Shown here: piece after piece, positions 39,640 to 51,000 of the stretch
How positions within the stretch are numbered: the stretch's first letter is position 1
Layout: each line of letters begins with the position of its first letter
Origin: Inia geoffrensis
Taxonomy: Eukaryota; Chordata; Mammalia; Artiodactyla; Iniidae
Direction of reading: 5' to 3'
NCBI GenBank assembly: GCA_036417435.1
Contig: CM070900.1
Location: 117,940,315 to 118,004,314 of the forward strand
Length of the DNA stretch: 64,000 nucleotides
The notes under the pieces: generated by a model
Databases searched by the model: none
Told to the model about the DNA's origin: nothing
Seen by the model: the letters and a program-made list of their open reading frames with translations, nothing else
Program-made: the position numbers and the translations under genes

Positions 39640-40918
39640 GGTGATAATTCCTAGCTACCTTCCTAATCATTTCTCCTCATTCATTTAAGATTTCAACTAC
39701 TGACTCACTGCCTTCCTGTATATCTTAATTCCTGTCATTGTTCTTAGTGATTGTAAGAACCATGTGGATGAAATACCCTAAACTTAAGCCTCTCTGTTCC
39801 TTGACCTCTCCTTCACTCTTTTCCTCAACTCCACCTTTGCCACCTACTCACATGAGCACCGGAATTTGTCATCATCAGTAAATAAACCACCTCCTAAAGT
39901 CTTTATTTAAAGTATCTTACTTTATGACCATCACCTCCTGCTCTATTTCACTCATCCTGTTCTCCCATTGCTGCAATTCTTTAATCCACTGTAATCCAAT
40001 CTACAGACCACTCTCCTTGCTTGCACTTCAGTAGGTGAACATTGATGGAATAAAGCAAGACTGACGATAGTACTTGAAATTCATGACCAAAACTTCAAAT
40101 GCCCATTCAATCCTGCCTAGTACTCTTGTATGTTTTCCTAGGAAATTTGCTTTTCACTTTTTCAGATGACTGTTTTAAACCTTCTCTTTACCCTTAACAC
40201 CTGTTCCCTGAGCTTAACTGAGAAAATAGGATGCGTCAATGGCAAACTTCCTCATCTTCCCACCCTAAATCTAGCCAAACAGAACCTATGCCCCGTGGTT
40301 CCAATGAAGGAAATACCCCTGCCCCTATCAAGTGCAAGCCCTTCTATTTTTCTCTGGATTTAATCTCCTCTTGCTTTCTTGTGAACTGGGATCTACATCT
40401 GTCTCCTCTGCCTATCACCCTCTCTACTGGATCATGCCGATTAACATACTAACATGTCCCATGTTAAAAAAATAAACACACTTCTGTTGATCTCACATTC
40501 TTTTGCAGATATTGCCTAATTTCTCTGTATCTTTCTGTTAAACATGTGAAACATGTTATCATTGCTCACTATCACCTCTTTATTACTTCTAATTAATTCT
40601 TCACCCCATTCTAATCTAGCTTCCATTTCCACCTCTGCACTGAAACTCCTTTCATCAAGATCTCCCACAATCTCCACATCACCAAGCTTAACTCCTCTGT
40701 CATCTCACTAGATGCCTTGACAGCATATGACACAGCCAGACACATCCTCCTTGGAATCTTTTCTTCTCTTGGCTCTCTGACACCACACTCTCCTGATTTT
40801 TCTCTTACCTCACTGTTGTCCCTTCTCTTTGCCAAAGCTCAGAGCTAGTCCTCTTTCAAATTCTCTCAGAACTTTTTTCTTAATTGATCATATTCACTTT
40901 CATAGATTTAAGTGTTTT
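39640..40918 (+). mobile_element. L2 LINE, reverse-transcriptase region (decayed)
   Basis: The part from about 40600 has the L2 ORF2 landmarks: CATTTCCACCTCTGCACTG, ATCTCACTAGATGCCTTGACAGC (from LDLSAAFD), TCTTCTCTTGGCTCTCTGACACCACACTCTCCTG and CTTACCTCACTGTTG. Upstream sequence is pyrimidine-rich in the same style and probably the same element, but weaker. All frames are broken. The MER2 insertion follows. Confidence 0.65.
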
Positions 40919-41265
40919 TAGAGTTGTCCCTTGGTATCTACAGGGGATTGGTTCCAGGAGCTCCCACGAATACTAAAATCTTCAGATGCTCAAGTCCCTT
41001 ATATAAAATGGCATAGTATTTGCATATAACCAACACACATCCTCCTGCATACTCTACATCATCTCTAGGTTACTTTAATACCTGATACAATGTAAACGCT
41101 ATGTAAATAGTTGTAAATAAAATGTAAATACTATGTCAGAGTTGCCAGAGCAGCAAATTTAAGTTTTGCTTTTTGGGGCTTTCTGGAATTTTTTTTCTGA
41201 ATATTTTTGATCCACGGTTGGTTGAATCCATGTATCCAGAACCCATGGACAGAGAGGGTTGACTA
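40919..41265. mobile_element. MER2 (Tigger-type) DNA transposon
   Basis: TTGTCCCTTGGTATCTACAGGGGATTGGTTCCAGGAG, then CTCAAGTCCCTTATATAAAATGGCATAGTATTTGC and CGGTTGGTTGAATCC follow the MER2 consensus as I remember it. The ends GAGTTGTCCCTT and GGGTTGAC are near-inverted. The TA at each side (40919-40920 and 41264-41265) is the duplication made by mariner/Tigger transposition. It is a non-autonomous copy without a transposase. Confidence 0.85.
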
Positions 41266-42222
41266 AAGTATGCTAATGGATTTCAAAATTAAATTTCTTG
41301 CCCAATGTTCCAAACTGAGATTTTGATTTTCTTCACAAATCTATCTTCACCTACTCTTCTTCATCTCAGCATTTGGTACCACTATTCATCCACTTTCTTG
41401 CATAAAACTTAGTTATCAGCTTTAATTCCTCTCTCTCTTTCTGCAATTCCCCACATCCAACCATCATCCAGTTCTTTTGTTTCTATGATCAAAAAATACC
41501 TGACTTTGCCACTTCCCTCAACCTATATACCATCATCCTAAATTAAGCCACCATAATCTTTTTTCTGTGCAATTTGAAATAGGTCTCAACTGGTCTCTTT
41601 GATTCCCATCTTGTTCTTATTCAAAAATATTTTTTCACATTCTAATCAGAGGTATCACTTAAAAACATGAATCAGGCCATGTCTCTTGTTCCTTAGATCC
41701 ATTCAATGGCTTCTCAGCATCTTAGAAATAGAGCCATACTTCTTAGGCTGGCCTACAAGATTGTATGATGTGGCTTTCATCTATCTCTCCATCACATTCT
41801 CCCTTGATTACAATACGCTGATCCCATTGGCCTCTTTTCTGTTTCTCAAATTCCCCAAGTGCGTTTTGACACCACAGCCTTTGCACTTCCTGTTTTCTTT
41901 GCCTACAAAGCTCATACCTCAGCATTTTGTACATCTAGCTCAGTTTCATTCTTTAGGTCTCAGCTTAAATGTCATCTACCCAGAGAGTTCTTCCTTGACT
42001 ATTCAAGACATACCTGCATTATATGTAGTTATTCTTTATTGCATCTCCCTTCAGAGTACTTATTATGATCTCTATCTGGTTATTTATGTGTCTATTATTC
42101 CTTGTTTGTGATTCATCACAGAATATAACTTGTATGTAGGTAGGAGTTGTGCATTATTTATTATGTCTTACACAGTGTCTGGAACAAGATAAATTCTCAA
42201 TAAATATTTATGAATAAATAAA
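41266..42222 (+). mobile_element. L2 LINE 3' end
   Basis: The continuation of the L2 in order: TTAAGCCACCATAATC, ATGAATCAGGCCATGTCTC, CTGGCCTACAAGATTGTATGATGTGG, CACAGCCTTTGCACTTCC, CTCAGCTTAAATGTCATC, and CACAGTGTCTGGAACAAGATAAATTCTCAATAAATATT at the end. The 141-codon forward frame at 41686-42111 is a relic open piece of it. Confidence 0.87.
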
Positions 42223-42317
42223 GTCTTTTTCCTTGGCTTCCTTCCTGCTACATTATCTTGGTTTTCTTCTTACCACTCTCTTATTCACATTTCCTCATTT
42301 GCCCTCTTATGATCATC

Positions 42318-42720
42318 TGTATTAGTCTGTTCAGGCTGCCATAACAAAGTATCACAGGCTTAAACAACAGAATTTTATTTTCTTACAGTTCTGGAGCCTA
42401 AAAGTCCAAGATTAAGGTTTCAATAGATTTAGTTTCTGATGAGGGCCCTATTCCTTCTTTGCAGATGGCTGTCTTCTCACTATGCCTTCACGTGGCTTTT
42501 CCTTGGTGTGTACCCAGGGAGGGGGAAGGCGGGTGGAGAAAGGGCTCTCTGGTGTCTCTTCTTATAAAGATCCTAATTCTATTGGATCAGGGCCCCTCCT
42601 TTATGACCACATTTAATTTTAATTACTTTCTTAATGGCGCCACCTCCAAATACATCAACGTTGGGGGTTAGGACTTAAGCACGTGAATTTTGAGGGAACA
42701 CAAACATTCAGTTTATAACA
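42318..42720 (-). repeat. MLT1-type solo LTR, reverse, with target-site duplication
   Basis: It runs from TGTATTAGTCTGTTCAGGCTGCCATAACAAAG through GATGGCTGTCTTCTCACTATG, CTCTCTGGTGTCTCTTCTTATAAAG and CCACCTCCAAATACATC to CATTCAGTTTATAACA, the full MLT1 LTR read in reverse with TG...CA ends. The flanking TCATC and CCATC fit a 5-bp duplication with one change. The 70-residue frame 42459-42671 is within it. Confidence 0.9.
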
Positions 42721-42829
42721 CCATCTGTTTCCTCAGAGAGCTCATTTATACTAACAAAGTGTGCATGCTGGGGAATCTATATTAAACTCTTAAATGTTGC
42801 TTATTTTTCCTATCTTATTTGACACAGGC

Positions 42830-43290
42830 ACTTTTTTCTGTTGTTCCCTCTATGTAGACATAAGCCTTGACTCTCCAATAATTTGCATGTTAGTATTCAT
42901 TCCATTCCCCTTCTTCATACAAGGCCTTAAAAGCATTTGTTCTATGTATATCTGCTCATTGACTGGCTAAATCTAAATTCACATTTCCATTCATGAACTT
43001 TTACCCAACATCAAATTCTTTATCTCCAGCTACTGATTATATTTACACTTGAGTTATCCATTTTTGTCTCAAATTTATTGTGTCTCAAATTTATCATTTG
43101 CTTAACCACCAGCAAGCTTGCTCTCTCATTTTTCCTATTTGTCACTGGCATTACATTCTCCTGGCCATTCAAGCCTTATCTATGACTCATTCATTATTTT
43201 TTCATCTCCTTTATTCAATTAATCACCAACCCAGATTTTACTTCCTCTAAAATCTTGCATAAAACATTTCTTCCTATAAAGTCTCTCTGC
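42830..43290 (+). repeat. Probable L2-derived sequence
   Basis: Pyrimidine-rich sequence (CATTACATTCTCCTGGCCATTC, CAATTAATCACCAACCCAG) in the style of L2 ORF2. Similarity is weak and the boundaries are guesses. Confidence 0.4.
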
Positions 43291-43299
43291 CATTAAAAA

Positions 43300-44270
43300 A
43301 TCACCCTTTTATCTTAGAATAGCTTTAGAATTACAGAAACATTGAAAGCTAGTACAAAGAGTTCCATTGTACTCTATATGAAATTTCCCCGATTATTATC
43401 ATTTAACATTAGTATGGTACATTTGGTACAACTAATGAAACAATATTGATGCACTATTAACTAAAGTCCATACTTTATTCAGACTTCTTTAATTTTTACC
43501 TGTCTTTTCTGTTTCAGAGTCCCATCCAGGATACCACGTTACATTTATGTCTCCTTAGGCTCCTTTAGGCTGTGACAGTTTCTCAGACTTTCCTTGTTGC
43601 TGATGACCCTGCAGTTTTGAGGAATACCGGTCAGGTATTTTGTAGATTTCCCCTCAGCTGGGGTTTGTTTGAAGTTTTTCTCATGATTAGACTGAGGTAA
43701 GTTTTGGAAAGGAAGACTACCAAAGTAAGGTGCTATTCTCATCACATCACATCACATCACAAGTAGATGCTGTCACACGGGAGGGGGAAAGGTAAGCTGG
43801 GACGAAATGAGAGAGTGGCATGGACTTATATACACTACCAAATGTAAAATAGATGGCTAGTGGGAAGCAGCTGCATAGCACAGGGAGATCAGCTCGGTGC
43901 TTTGTGACCACCTAGAGGGGTGGGATAGGGTGGGTGGGAGGGAGGGAGATGCAAGAGGGAAGAGATATGGGGACATATATATAACTGATTCACTTTGTTA
44001 TAAAGCAGAAACTAACACACCATTGTAAAGCTATTATACTCCAATAAAGATGTTAAAAAAAAAAAAAAAAGTAGGTGCTGTCAACATGACTAAACTACTG
44101 TTAGTGTTAACCTTGATCATCTAGGTGAAGTTGTGTTAGATTTCTCCACTATCAAGTTACTCTCTTTTCCCCCTTTCTATACTATATTTTTTGGAAGAAA
44201 GTCACTATGTGCAGCCCACACTGAAAGGGTAGGTAGTCATGCTCCCCTTGAAGACAGAGTATCTAAAGAA
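43300..44270. repeat. Ancient L1M/HAL1-like 3' repeat, interrupted by an L1 tail
   Basis: CATTTATGTCTCCTTAGGCTCC, CAGACTTTCCTTGTTGCTGATG and CAGCTGGGGTTTGTTTGAAG, and after the insertion GATTTCTCCACTATCAAGTTACTC, belong to one old repeat related to 22350-22830. A short ATCAC pentamer run (43740-43760) abuts the inserted L1. Confidence 0.5.
43761..44083 (+). mobile_element. Short L1 insertion (3'UTR only) with target-site duplication
   Basis: About 290 bp of L1 3'UTR: GGGAGGGGGAAAGGTAAGC, GCATGGACTTATATACACTACC, GTGGGAGGGAGGGAG, then CTCCAATAAAGATGTT and an A tail of 16. The duplications AAGTAGATGCTGTCA (43761-43775) and AAGTAGGTGCTGTCA (44069-44083) differ at one base. Same subfamily as the tail at 27351-27677. 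Confidence 0.94.
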
Positions 44271-44514
44271 TTATTTGGAATTCTGCATGGAGTTTGGATA
44301 GTCTTCCCATTAATTTATTTAATTTATATCAACATGGACTCATGGATATTTATTTTATACTTAGAGTTATAATACTATACTATGTTATTAATTTTCTTGT
44401 TCAAATTGTTCCAGCTTCAGCCATTGGGAGATCTTCTACATAGCTCCTATTCCCCTTTGACATATTTCCTTGATGTGTGTGTGCGTGTTTTAAATGCCTA
44501 CTTACCTTCTTAAA

Positions 44515-44660
44515 AAAATTGTTTTTTATTGAAGTATAATTGATTTACAATATTGTGTTAGTTTCAGGTGTACAGCAAAGTGATTTGTAATACACATATA
44601 TATGTATATATATATATATTTTTTGCTTTTGATTCTTTCCCATTATAGTTTGTAACACTT
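44515..44660 (-). mobile_element. Small L1 3' end fragment, reverse
   Basis: TTTTTATTGAAGTATAATTGATTTACAATATTGTG and GTTTCAGGTGTACAGCAAAGTG are the reverse complement of an L1 3' terminus. A TA-rich microsatellite follows at about 44597-44621. Confidence 0.82.
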
Positions 44661-44702
44661 CCTTACTTCCTGACACTAAGATGCGCTAGGGTCATCTTGT
44701 AT

Positions 44703-45241
44703 ATTTTTGGTGGTACTATTTTCATACTACTATTGCAAAAACTTACCACAAACTTACTGGCTTAAAATAACACAAAATTTATTATCTTATAATTCTGGAG
44801 GTTAGAATTCCAAGATGGGTCTCATTGGACTAACATCGATGTATAGGTAGGGCTGCATTTCTTCTGGAGGCTCTAGAGGAGAATTTGTTTTTTTTTTTCT
44901 TTCTTTTTCTTTTGGCCTTTCCCATCTTCTAAAGTTTGGTGGCATTCTTGACTCACAGCCTCATTCCTTCATCTTGAAAACCGGCAATGTCAGCTTGGAT
45001 TCTTCTCATGCTGTCTTTGGCTTTTCTCTTCTGCCTCCCTCTTCCACATTTTAAGACCCTTGTAATTACATTGGGCCTACCTGGAAAATCCACGATAATC
45101 TCTGCATATTGAAGTCAGCTGATCAGCAACCTTAACCCTGTCTGGTACCTTAATGCCTCTTTGCCATTTAAAATAACATTCAAAGGTTCTGGGAATTAGG
45201 ATGTGAACATCTTGGGGGGTGCATTATTCTTTCTATCATAA
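44703..45241 (-). repeat. MLT1-type LTR, reverse
   Basis: ACAAACTTACTGGCTTAAAATAACAC, TTCTGGAGGTTAGAATTCCAAGATGG, CTTCTGGAGGCTCTAGAGGAGAA, CTTGTAATTACATTGGGCCTACC and GGTTCTGGGAATTAGGATGTG follow an MLT1 LTR in reverse. It is the same LTR type as 53529-54045. Confidence 0.85.
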
Positions 45242-46098
45242 TGCCATAGATATTGAATCAACCATTTCTCCAAGGAGTCCAAGTTCCTTTTATTGGAGAA
45301 TGGTATTAGAAACCAAGATTTGGGCAGTTGGTGTGCCCATTGCTGCCGGGATATTGTTGCTTTTAGAACCTCTCAACTGACAAAGAAAGGCAATATATGT
45401 ATGTATACTAGTCTATGTATATACACATATCTATAAATATTTCTATATGTATCCACCTGTATCTATATTAAGCTAAACCTGAGTACACACTAATGTCTCC
45501 AACTCTAGTCTAGTATCTGCCATTTTTGGAATCCAGCCTTAGGCACTGTAAGCATAAGTTACTCTAAAACCTCCTGCAGACTGGTTGCCTTGGCTCTTTC
45601 CCTTATTTATTGTGCATAGCGATGGCAGATCAATTTCCCTTAAAGACCACTTTTATCAGGTTACCATGCTGAGAAACACTCAAGAGCATTCCATTCAACA
45701 ACAATTTATCAAGAGTTTGGGCAAAAGTCTTTGTCAGGCAAAGCTTTCTATAATCATTAACCATCTGAATTTATTTCCCAGAATTCCCTACTATCGCCAC
45801 TGTCTTCTCACAGCGTCACCAGCACCCCTGCCACATGTTAATCAAGTTAGTTTCACAGTCCCTCAAAATGCAACACTTCAGTTCTTAATAGTGTATATTT
45901 GCTTTTCTAAATACTCTCATTCTTAGCACTTTATGTTCAATCCCACTTGTCCTTGAAAATCCCTTTAATCTTTCCCATTTATTCCAACTAACATTAGTTG
46001 TTCTCTCCTTTAAGTTCTATTGCACTTGAATTGAGAACACATAATATCGAATCCATTTAAAAAAGTTTAATAATCCTCGTAAAAATTGTTCAGTAGAG
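45242..46098. other. No recognised gene
   Basis: The 113-codon forward frame at 45585-45926 has no recognisable motif and no support as an exon. TATG/TATA-rich patches lie near 45390-45470. The stretch 45570-46010 may be old repeat DNA but I cannot name it. Confidence 0.4.
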
Positions 46099-46723
46099 AC
46101 TTTCAAGATGGCGGAGGAGTAAGACGTGGAGATCACCTTCCTCCCCACAAATACATCAAAAATACATCTACATGTGGAACAACTCCCACAGAACACTTAC
46201 TGAACACTGGCAGAAGACCTCAGTCTTCCCAAAAGGCAAGAAGCTCCCCACCTACCTGGGTAGGGCAAAAGAAAAAACAGAGACAAAAGAATAGGGATGG
46301 GACCTGCACCTCTGGAGGGAGCTGTGAAGGAGGAAAAGTTTCTACACACTAGGAAGCCCCTTCACTGGCGGAGATGGGGGGTGGGAGGAGGGGGGAAGCT
46401 TCGGAGCCATGGAGGAGAGAGCAGCAACAGGGATGTGGAGTGCAAAATGGAGAGACTCCCACACAGAGGATCTGTGCCCACCAACACTCACCAGCCAGGG
46501 AGGCTTGTCTGCTCACCCGCTGGGGTGGGTGGGGGCTGGGAGCAGAGGCTTGGGCTTCCGAGGTCAGATCCTAGGGAGAGGACTGGGGTTGGCTGCGTGA
46601 ACACAGCCTGAAGGGCGCTAGTGCACCACAGCTAGCCGGGAGGGAGTCCGGGAAAACGTCTGGAGCTGCCGAAGAGGCAAGGGACCATTGTTTCAGGGTG
46701 TGCATGGAGAGGTGATTCAGAGC
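46099..46723 (+). mobile_element. L1 5'UTR fragment, forward orientation
   Basis: It opens at a typical L1 5' end, TTTCAAGATGGCGGAGGAGTAAGACG, and continues GC-rich for about 620 bp (GGAACAACTCCCACAGAACAC, CAAGGGACCATTGTTTCAGGG). It then stops abruptly at GATTCAGAGCA. This is the promoter-bearing end of a cetartiodactyl-type L1. It faces right, opposite to the L1 coding sequence that follows. Frames of 60-104 codons over it are not known proteins. Confidence 0.85.
46104..46112 (+). promoter_or_regulatory. YY1-type site at L1 5' end
   Basis: CAAGATGGC matches the YY1 core (AAnATGGC) that in human L1 lies just inside the 5' end and fixes the start of transcription. Its position 5-10 bp into this 5'UTR fits. 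Function here is inferred. Confidence 0.6.
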
Positions 46724-46728
46724 ATTAA

Positions 46729-47865
46729 CTGCTAACTTTGGTTTGGTTTTTTTTTGTTCTTCTTTCTCTAATTGCTTTAGGTGTAAGGTTAGGTTGTTTA
46801 TTTGAGGTGTTTCTTGTTTCTTGAGGTGGGATTCTATTGCTATAAACTTCCCTCTTAGAACTGCTTTTGATGCATCCCATAGGTTTTGGGTGGTCGTGTT
46901 TTCATTGTCATTTGTTTCTAGGTATTTTTTGATTTCCTCTTTGATTTCTTCAGTGATCTCTTGGTTATTTAGCAGTGTATTGTTTAGCCACCATGTGTTT
47001 GTATGTTTTACAGATTTTTTTCCTGTAATTGATATCTAGTCTCATAGTATTGTGGTCAGAAAAGATACTTGATATGATTTCAATTTTCTTAAATTTACCA
47101 AGGCTTGATTTGTGACCCAAGATATGATCTATCCTTCAGAATGTTTCATGAGCACTTGAGAAGAAAGTGTATTCAGTTGTTTTTGGATGGAATGTCCGAT
47201 AAATATCAATTAAGTCCATCTTGCTTAATGTATCATTTAAAGCTTGTGTTTCCTTGTTTTCATTTTGGATGATCTGTCCATTGGTGAAAGTGGGGTGTTA
47301 AAGTCCCCTACTATGATTGTGTTACTGTCGATTTTGCCTTTTATGGCTGTTAGTATTTGCCTTATGTTGAGGTGCTACTATGTTGGGTGCATAAATATTT
47401 ACAATTGTTATGTCTTCTTGGATTGATCCCTTGATCATTATGTAGTGTCCTTCTTCGTCTCTTCTAATAGTCTTTATTTTAAAGTCTATTTTGTCTGATA
47501 TGAGAATTGCTCCTCCAGCTTTCCTTTGATTTCCATTTGCATGGAATATCTTTTTCCATCCCCTCACTTTCCGTCTGTATGTGCCCCTAGGTCTGAAGTG
47601 GGTCTCTTGTAGACAGCATATATACGGGTCTTGTTTTTGTATCGATTCAGCCAGTCTATGTCTTTAGGTTGGAGCATTTAATCCATTTACATTTAAGGTA
47701 ATTATTGATATGTATCTTCCTATTACCATTTTCTTAATTGTTGGGTTTTTTATTATAGGTCTTTTCCTTCTCTTGTGTTTCCTGCCTAGAGAAGTTCCTT
47801 TAGCATTTGCTGTAAAGCTGGTTTGGTGGTGCTGAATTCTCTTAGCTTTTCCTTGTCTGTAAAGG
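46729..47865 (-). mobile_element. L1 internal fragment: ORF1 end to mid-endonuclease, reverse
   Basis: Read in reverse it runs from the end of ORF1 (TTTACAGACAAGGAAAAGC) through the inter-ORF spacer to the middle of the ORF2 endonuclease, with an open piece at 47322-47567 containing [11 protein letters not shown] and NIYAPNI. It is homologous to about 50830-51970 in the neighbouring L1 but clearly a different copy. It lacks reverse transcriptase and 3'UTR. Confidence 0.88.
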
Positions 47866-48018
47866 TTTTTTTTTTTTTTCTTTACACATGTCCATGCCTC
47901 TCCCTCGCCTTGTCACAGTTTACCCTTCCTCCACCCCATATCCTCAAGTCCATTCTCTAGTAAGTCTGTGTCTTTATTCCTGTTTCACCCCTAGGTTCTT
48001 CATAACATTTTTTTTTTC

Positions 48019-51000
48019 TTAAATTCCATATATATGTGTTAGCATACGGTATTTGTCTCTCTCTTTCTGACTTACTTCACTCTGTATGACAGTCTCTAGG
48101 TCTATCCACCTCATTACAAATAGCTCAATTCTGTTTCTTTTTATGGCTGAGTAATATTCCATTGTATATATGTGCCACATCTTCTTTATCCATTCATCCG
48201 ATGATGGACACTTAGGTTGTTTCCATCTCTGGGCTATTGTAAATAGAGCTGCAGCGAACATTTTGGTACATGATTCTTTCTGAATTATGGTTTTCTCAGG
48301 GTATATGCCTAGTAGTGAGATTGCTGGGTCATATGGAAGTTCTATTTGTAGTTTTTTAAGGAACCTCCATACTGTTCTCCACAGTGACTGTATCAATTTA
48401 CATTCCCACCAACAGTGTAAGAGGGTTCCCTTTTCTCCACACCCTCTCCAGCATTTATTGTTTCTAGATTTTTTGATGATGGCCATTCTGACTGGTGTGA
48501 GATGATATCTCATTGTAGTTTTGATTTGCATTTCTCTAATGATTAATGATGTTGAGCATTCTTTCATGTGCTTGTTGGCAGTCTGTATATCTTCTTTGGA
48601 GAAATGCCTATTTAGGTCTTCTGCCCATTTTTGGATTGGGTTGTTTGTTTTTTTTTATTGAGCTGCATGAGCTGCTTGTAAATTTTGGAGATTAATCCTT
48701 TGTCAGTTGCTTCATTTGCAAATATTTTCTGCCATTCTGAGGGTTGTCTTTTGGTCTTGTTTATGGTTTCCTTTGGTGTCCAAAAGCTTTTACGTTTCAT
48801 TAGGTACCATTTGTTTATTTTTGTTTTTATTTCCATTTCTCTAGGAGGTGGGTCAAAAAGGACCTTGCTGTGATTTATGTCATAGAGTGTCCTGCCTACG
48901 TTTTCCTCTAAGAGTTTGATAGTTTCCGGCCTTACATTTAGGTCTTTAATCCACTTTGAGCTTATTTTTGTGTATGATGTTAGGGAGTGATCTAATCTCA
49001 TACTTTTACATTTAGCTGTCCAGTTTTCCCAGCACCACTTATTGAAGAGGCTGTCCTTTCTCCACTGAACATTCCCGCCTCCTTTATCAAAGATAAGGTG
49101 TCCATATGTGTGTGGGTTTATCTCTGGGCTTTCTATCCTGTTCCATTGATCTATATTTCTGTTTTTGTGCCAGTACCATACTGTCTTGATTACTGTAGCT
49201 TTGTAGTATAGTCTGAAGTCCCGGAGCCTGATTCCTCCAGCACCGTTTTTCGTTCTCAAGATTGCTTTGGCTATTCGGGGTCTTTTGTGTTTCCATACAA
49301 ATTGTGAAATTTTTTGTTCTAGTTCTGTGAAAAATGCCAGTGGTAGTTTGATAGGGATTGCATTGAATCTGTAGATTGCTTTGGATAGGAGGGCCATTTT
49401 CACAATGTTGATTCTTCCAATCCAAGAACATGGTATATCTCTCCATCTCTTTGTATCATCTTTAATCTCTTTCATCAGTGTCATAATTTTCTGCATACAG
49501 GGCTTTTGTCTACTTAGGTAGGTTTATTCCTAGATATTTTATTCTTTTTGTTGCAATAGTAAATGGGAGTGTTTTCTTGATTTCACTTTCAGATTTTTCA
49601 TCATTAGTGTATAGGAATGCCAGAGATTTCTGTGCATTAATTTTGTATCCTGCTACTTTACCAAATTCATTGATTAGTTCTAGTAGTTTTCTGGTAGCAT
49701 CTTTAGGATTCTCTATGTATAGTATCATGTCATCTGCAGACAGTGACAGCTTTACTTCTTTTCTGATTTGGATTCCTTTTATTTCCTTTTCTTCTCTGAT
49801 TGCTGTGGCTAAAACTTCTAAACCTATGTTGAATAAGAATGGTGTGAATGGGCAACCTTGTCTTGTTCCTGATATTAGTCAAAATGCTTTCAGTTTTTCA
49901 CCATTGAGGACGATGTTGGCTGTGGGTTTGTCATATATGGCCTTTATTATGTTGAGGAAAGTTCCGTCTGTGCCTACTTTCTGCAGGGTTTTTATCATAA
50001 ATGGGTGTTGAATTTTGTCAAAAGCTTTCTCTTCATCTATTGAGATGATCATATGGTTTTTCTCCTTCAATTTGTTAATATGGTATATCACGTTGATTGA
50101 TTTGTGTATATTGAAGAATCCTTGCATTCCTGGAATAAACCCCACTTGATCATGGTGTATGATCCATTTAATGTGCTGTTGGATTCTGTTTGCTAGTATT
50201 TTGTTGAGGATTTTTGCATCTATGTTCATCAGTGATATTGGCCTGTAGTTTTCTTTCTTTGTGACATCCTTGTCTGGTTTTGGTATCAGGGTGATGGTGG
50301 CCTTGTAGAATGAGTTTGGGAGTGTTCCTCCCTCTGCTATGTTTTGGAACAGCTTGAGAAGGATGGGTTTTAGCTCTTCTCTAAATGTTTGATAGAATTC
50401 ACCTGTGAAGCCATCTGGTCCTGGGCTTTTGTTTTTTGGAAGATTTTTAATCACAGTTTCAATTTCAGTGCTTGTGATTGGTCTGTTCATATTTTCTATT
50501 TCCTCCTGATTCAGTCTTGGCAGGTTGTGCCTTTCTAAGTATTTGTCCATTTCTTCCAGGTTGTCCATTTTATTGGCAGAAAATTGCTTGTAGTAATCTC
50601 TCATGATCTTTTGTATTTCTGCAGTGTCAGTTGTTACTTCTCCTTTTTCATTTCTAATTCTATTGATTTCCGTCTTCTCCCTTTTTTTCTTCATGAGTCT
50701 GGCTAATGGTTTATCAATTTTGTTTATCTTCTCAAAGAACCAGCTTTTAGTTTTATTGATCTTTGCTATCGTCTCCTTCATTTCATTTTCATTTATTTCT
50801 GATCTGAGTTTTATGATTTATTTCCATCTGCTAACTTTGGGGTTTTTTTGTTCTTCTTTCTCTAATTGCTTTAGATGCAAGGTTAAGTTGTTTATTCGAG
50901 ATGCTTCCTGTTTCTTAAGGTAGGATTGTATTGCTATAAACTTTCCTCTTAGAACTGCTTTTGCTGCAGCCCATAGATTTTGAGTCGTTGTGTCTCCACT

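Noticed and set aside
41686..42111. 141-codon forward open frame
   Set aside because: The nucleotide sequence follows the L2 3' region, including non-coding landmarks, so it is a relic of L2 and not a host gene.
43740..43760. ATCAC repeats as a short CRISPR-like or regulatory array
   Set aside because: Four pentamer units without spacers in mammalian DNA are a simple repeat.
45585..45926. 113-codon forward frame
   Set aside because: No recognised domain or splice-site support. A frame of this length is expected by chance in 64 kb.
46086..46611. Frames in the L1 5'UTR as a possible L1 ORF0-like protein
   Set aside because: Primate ORF0 is antisense and primate-specific. These frames are in the sense strand with no known similarity, and the GC-rich sequence alone explains them.
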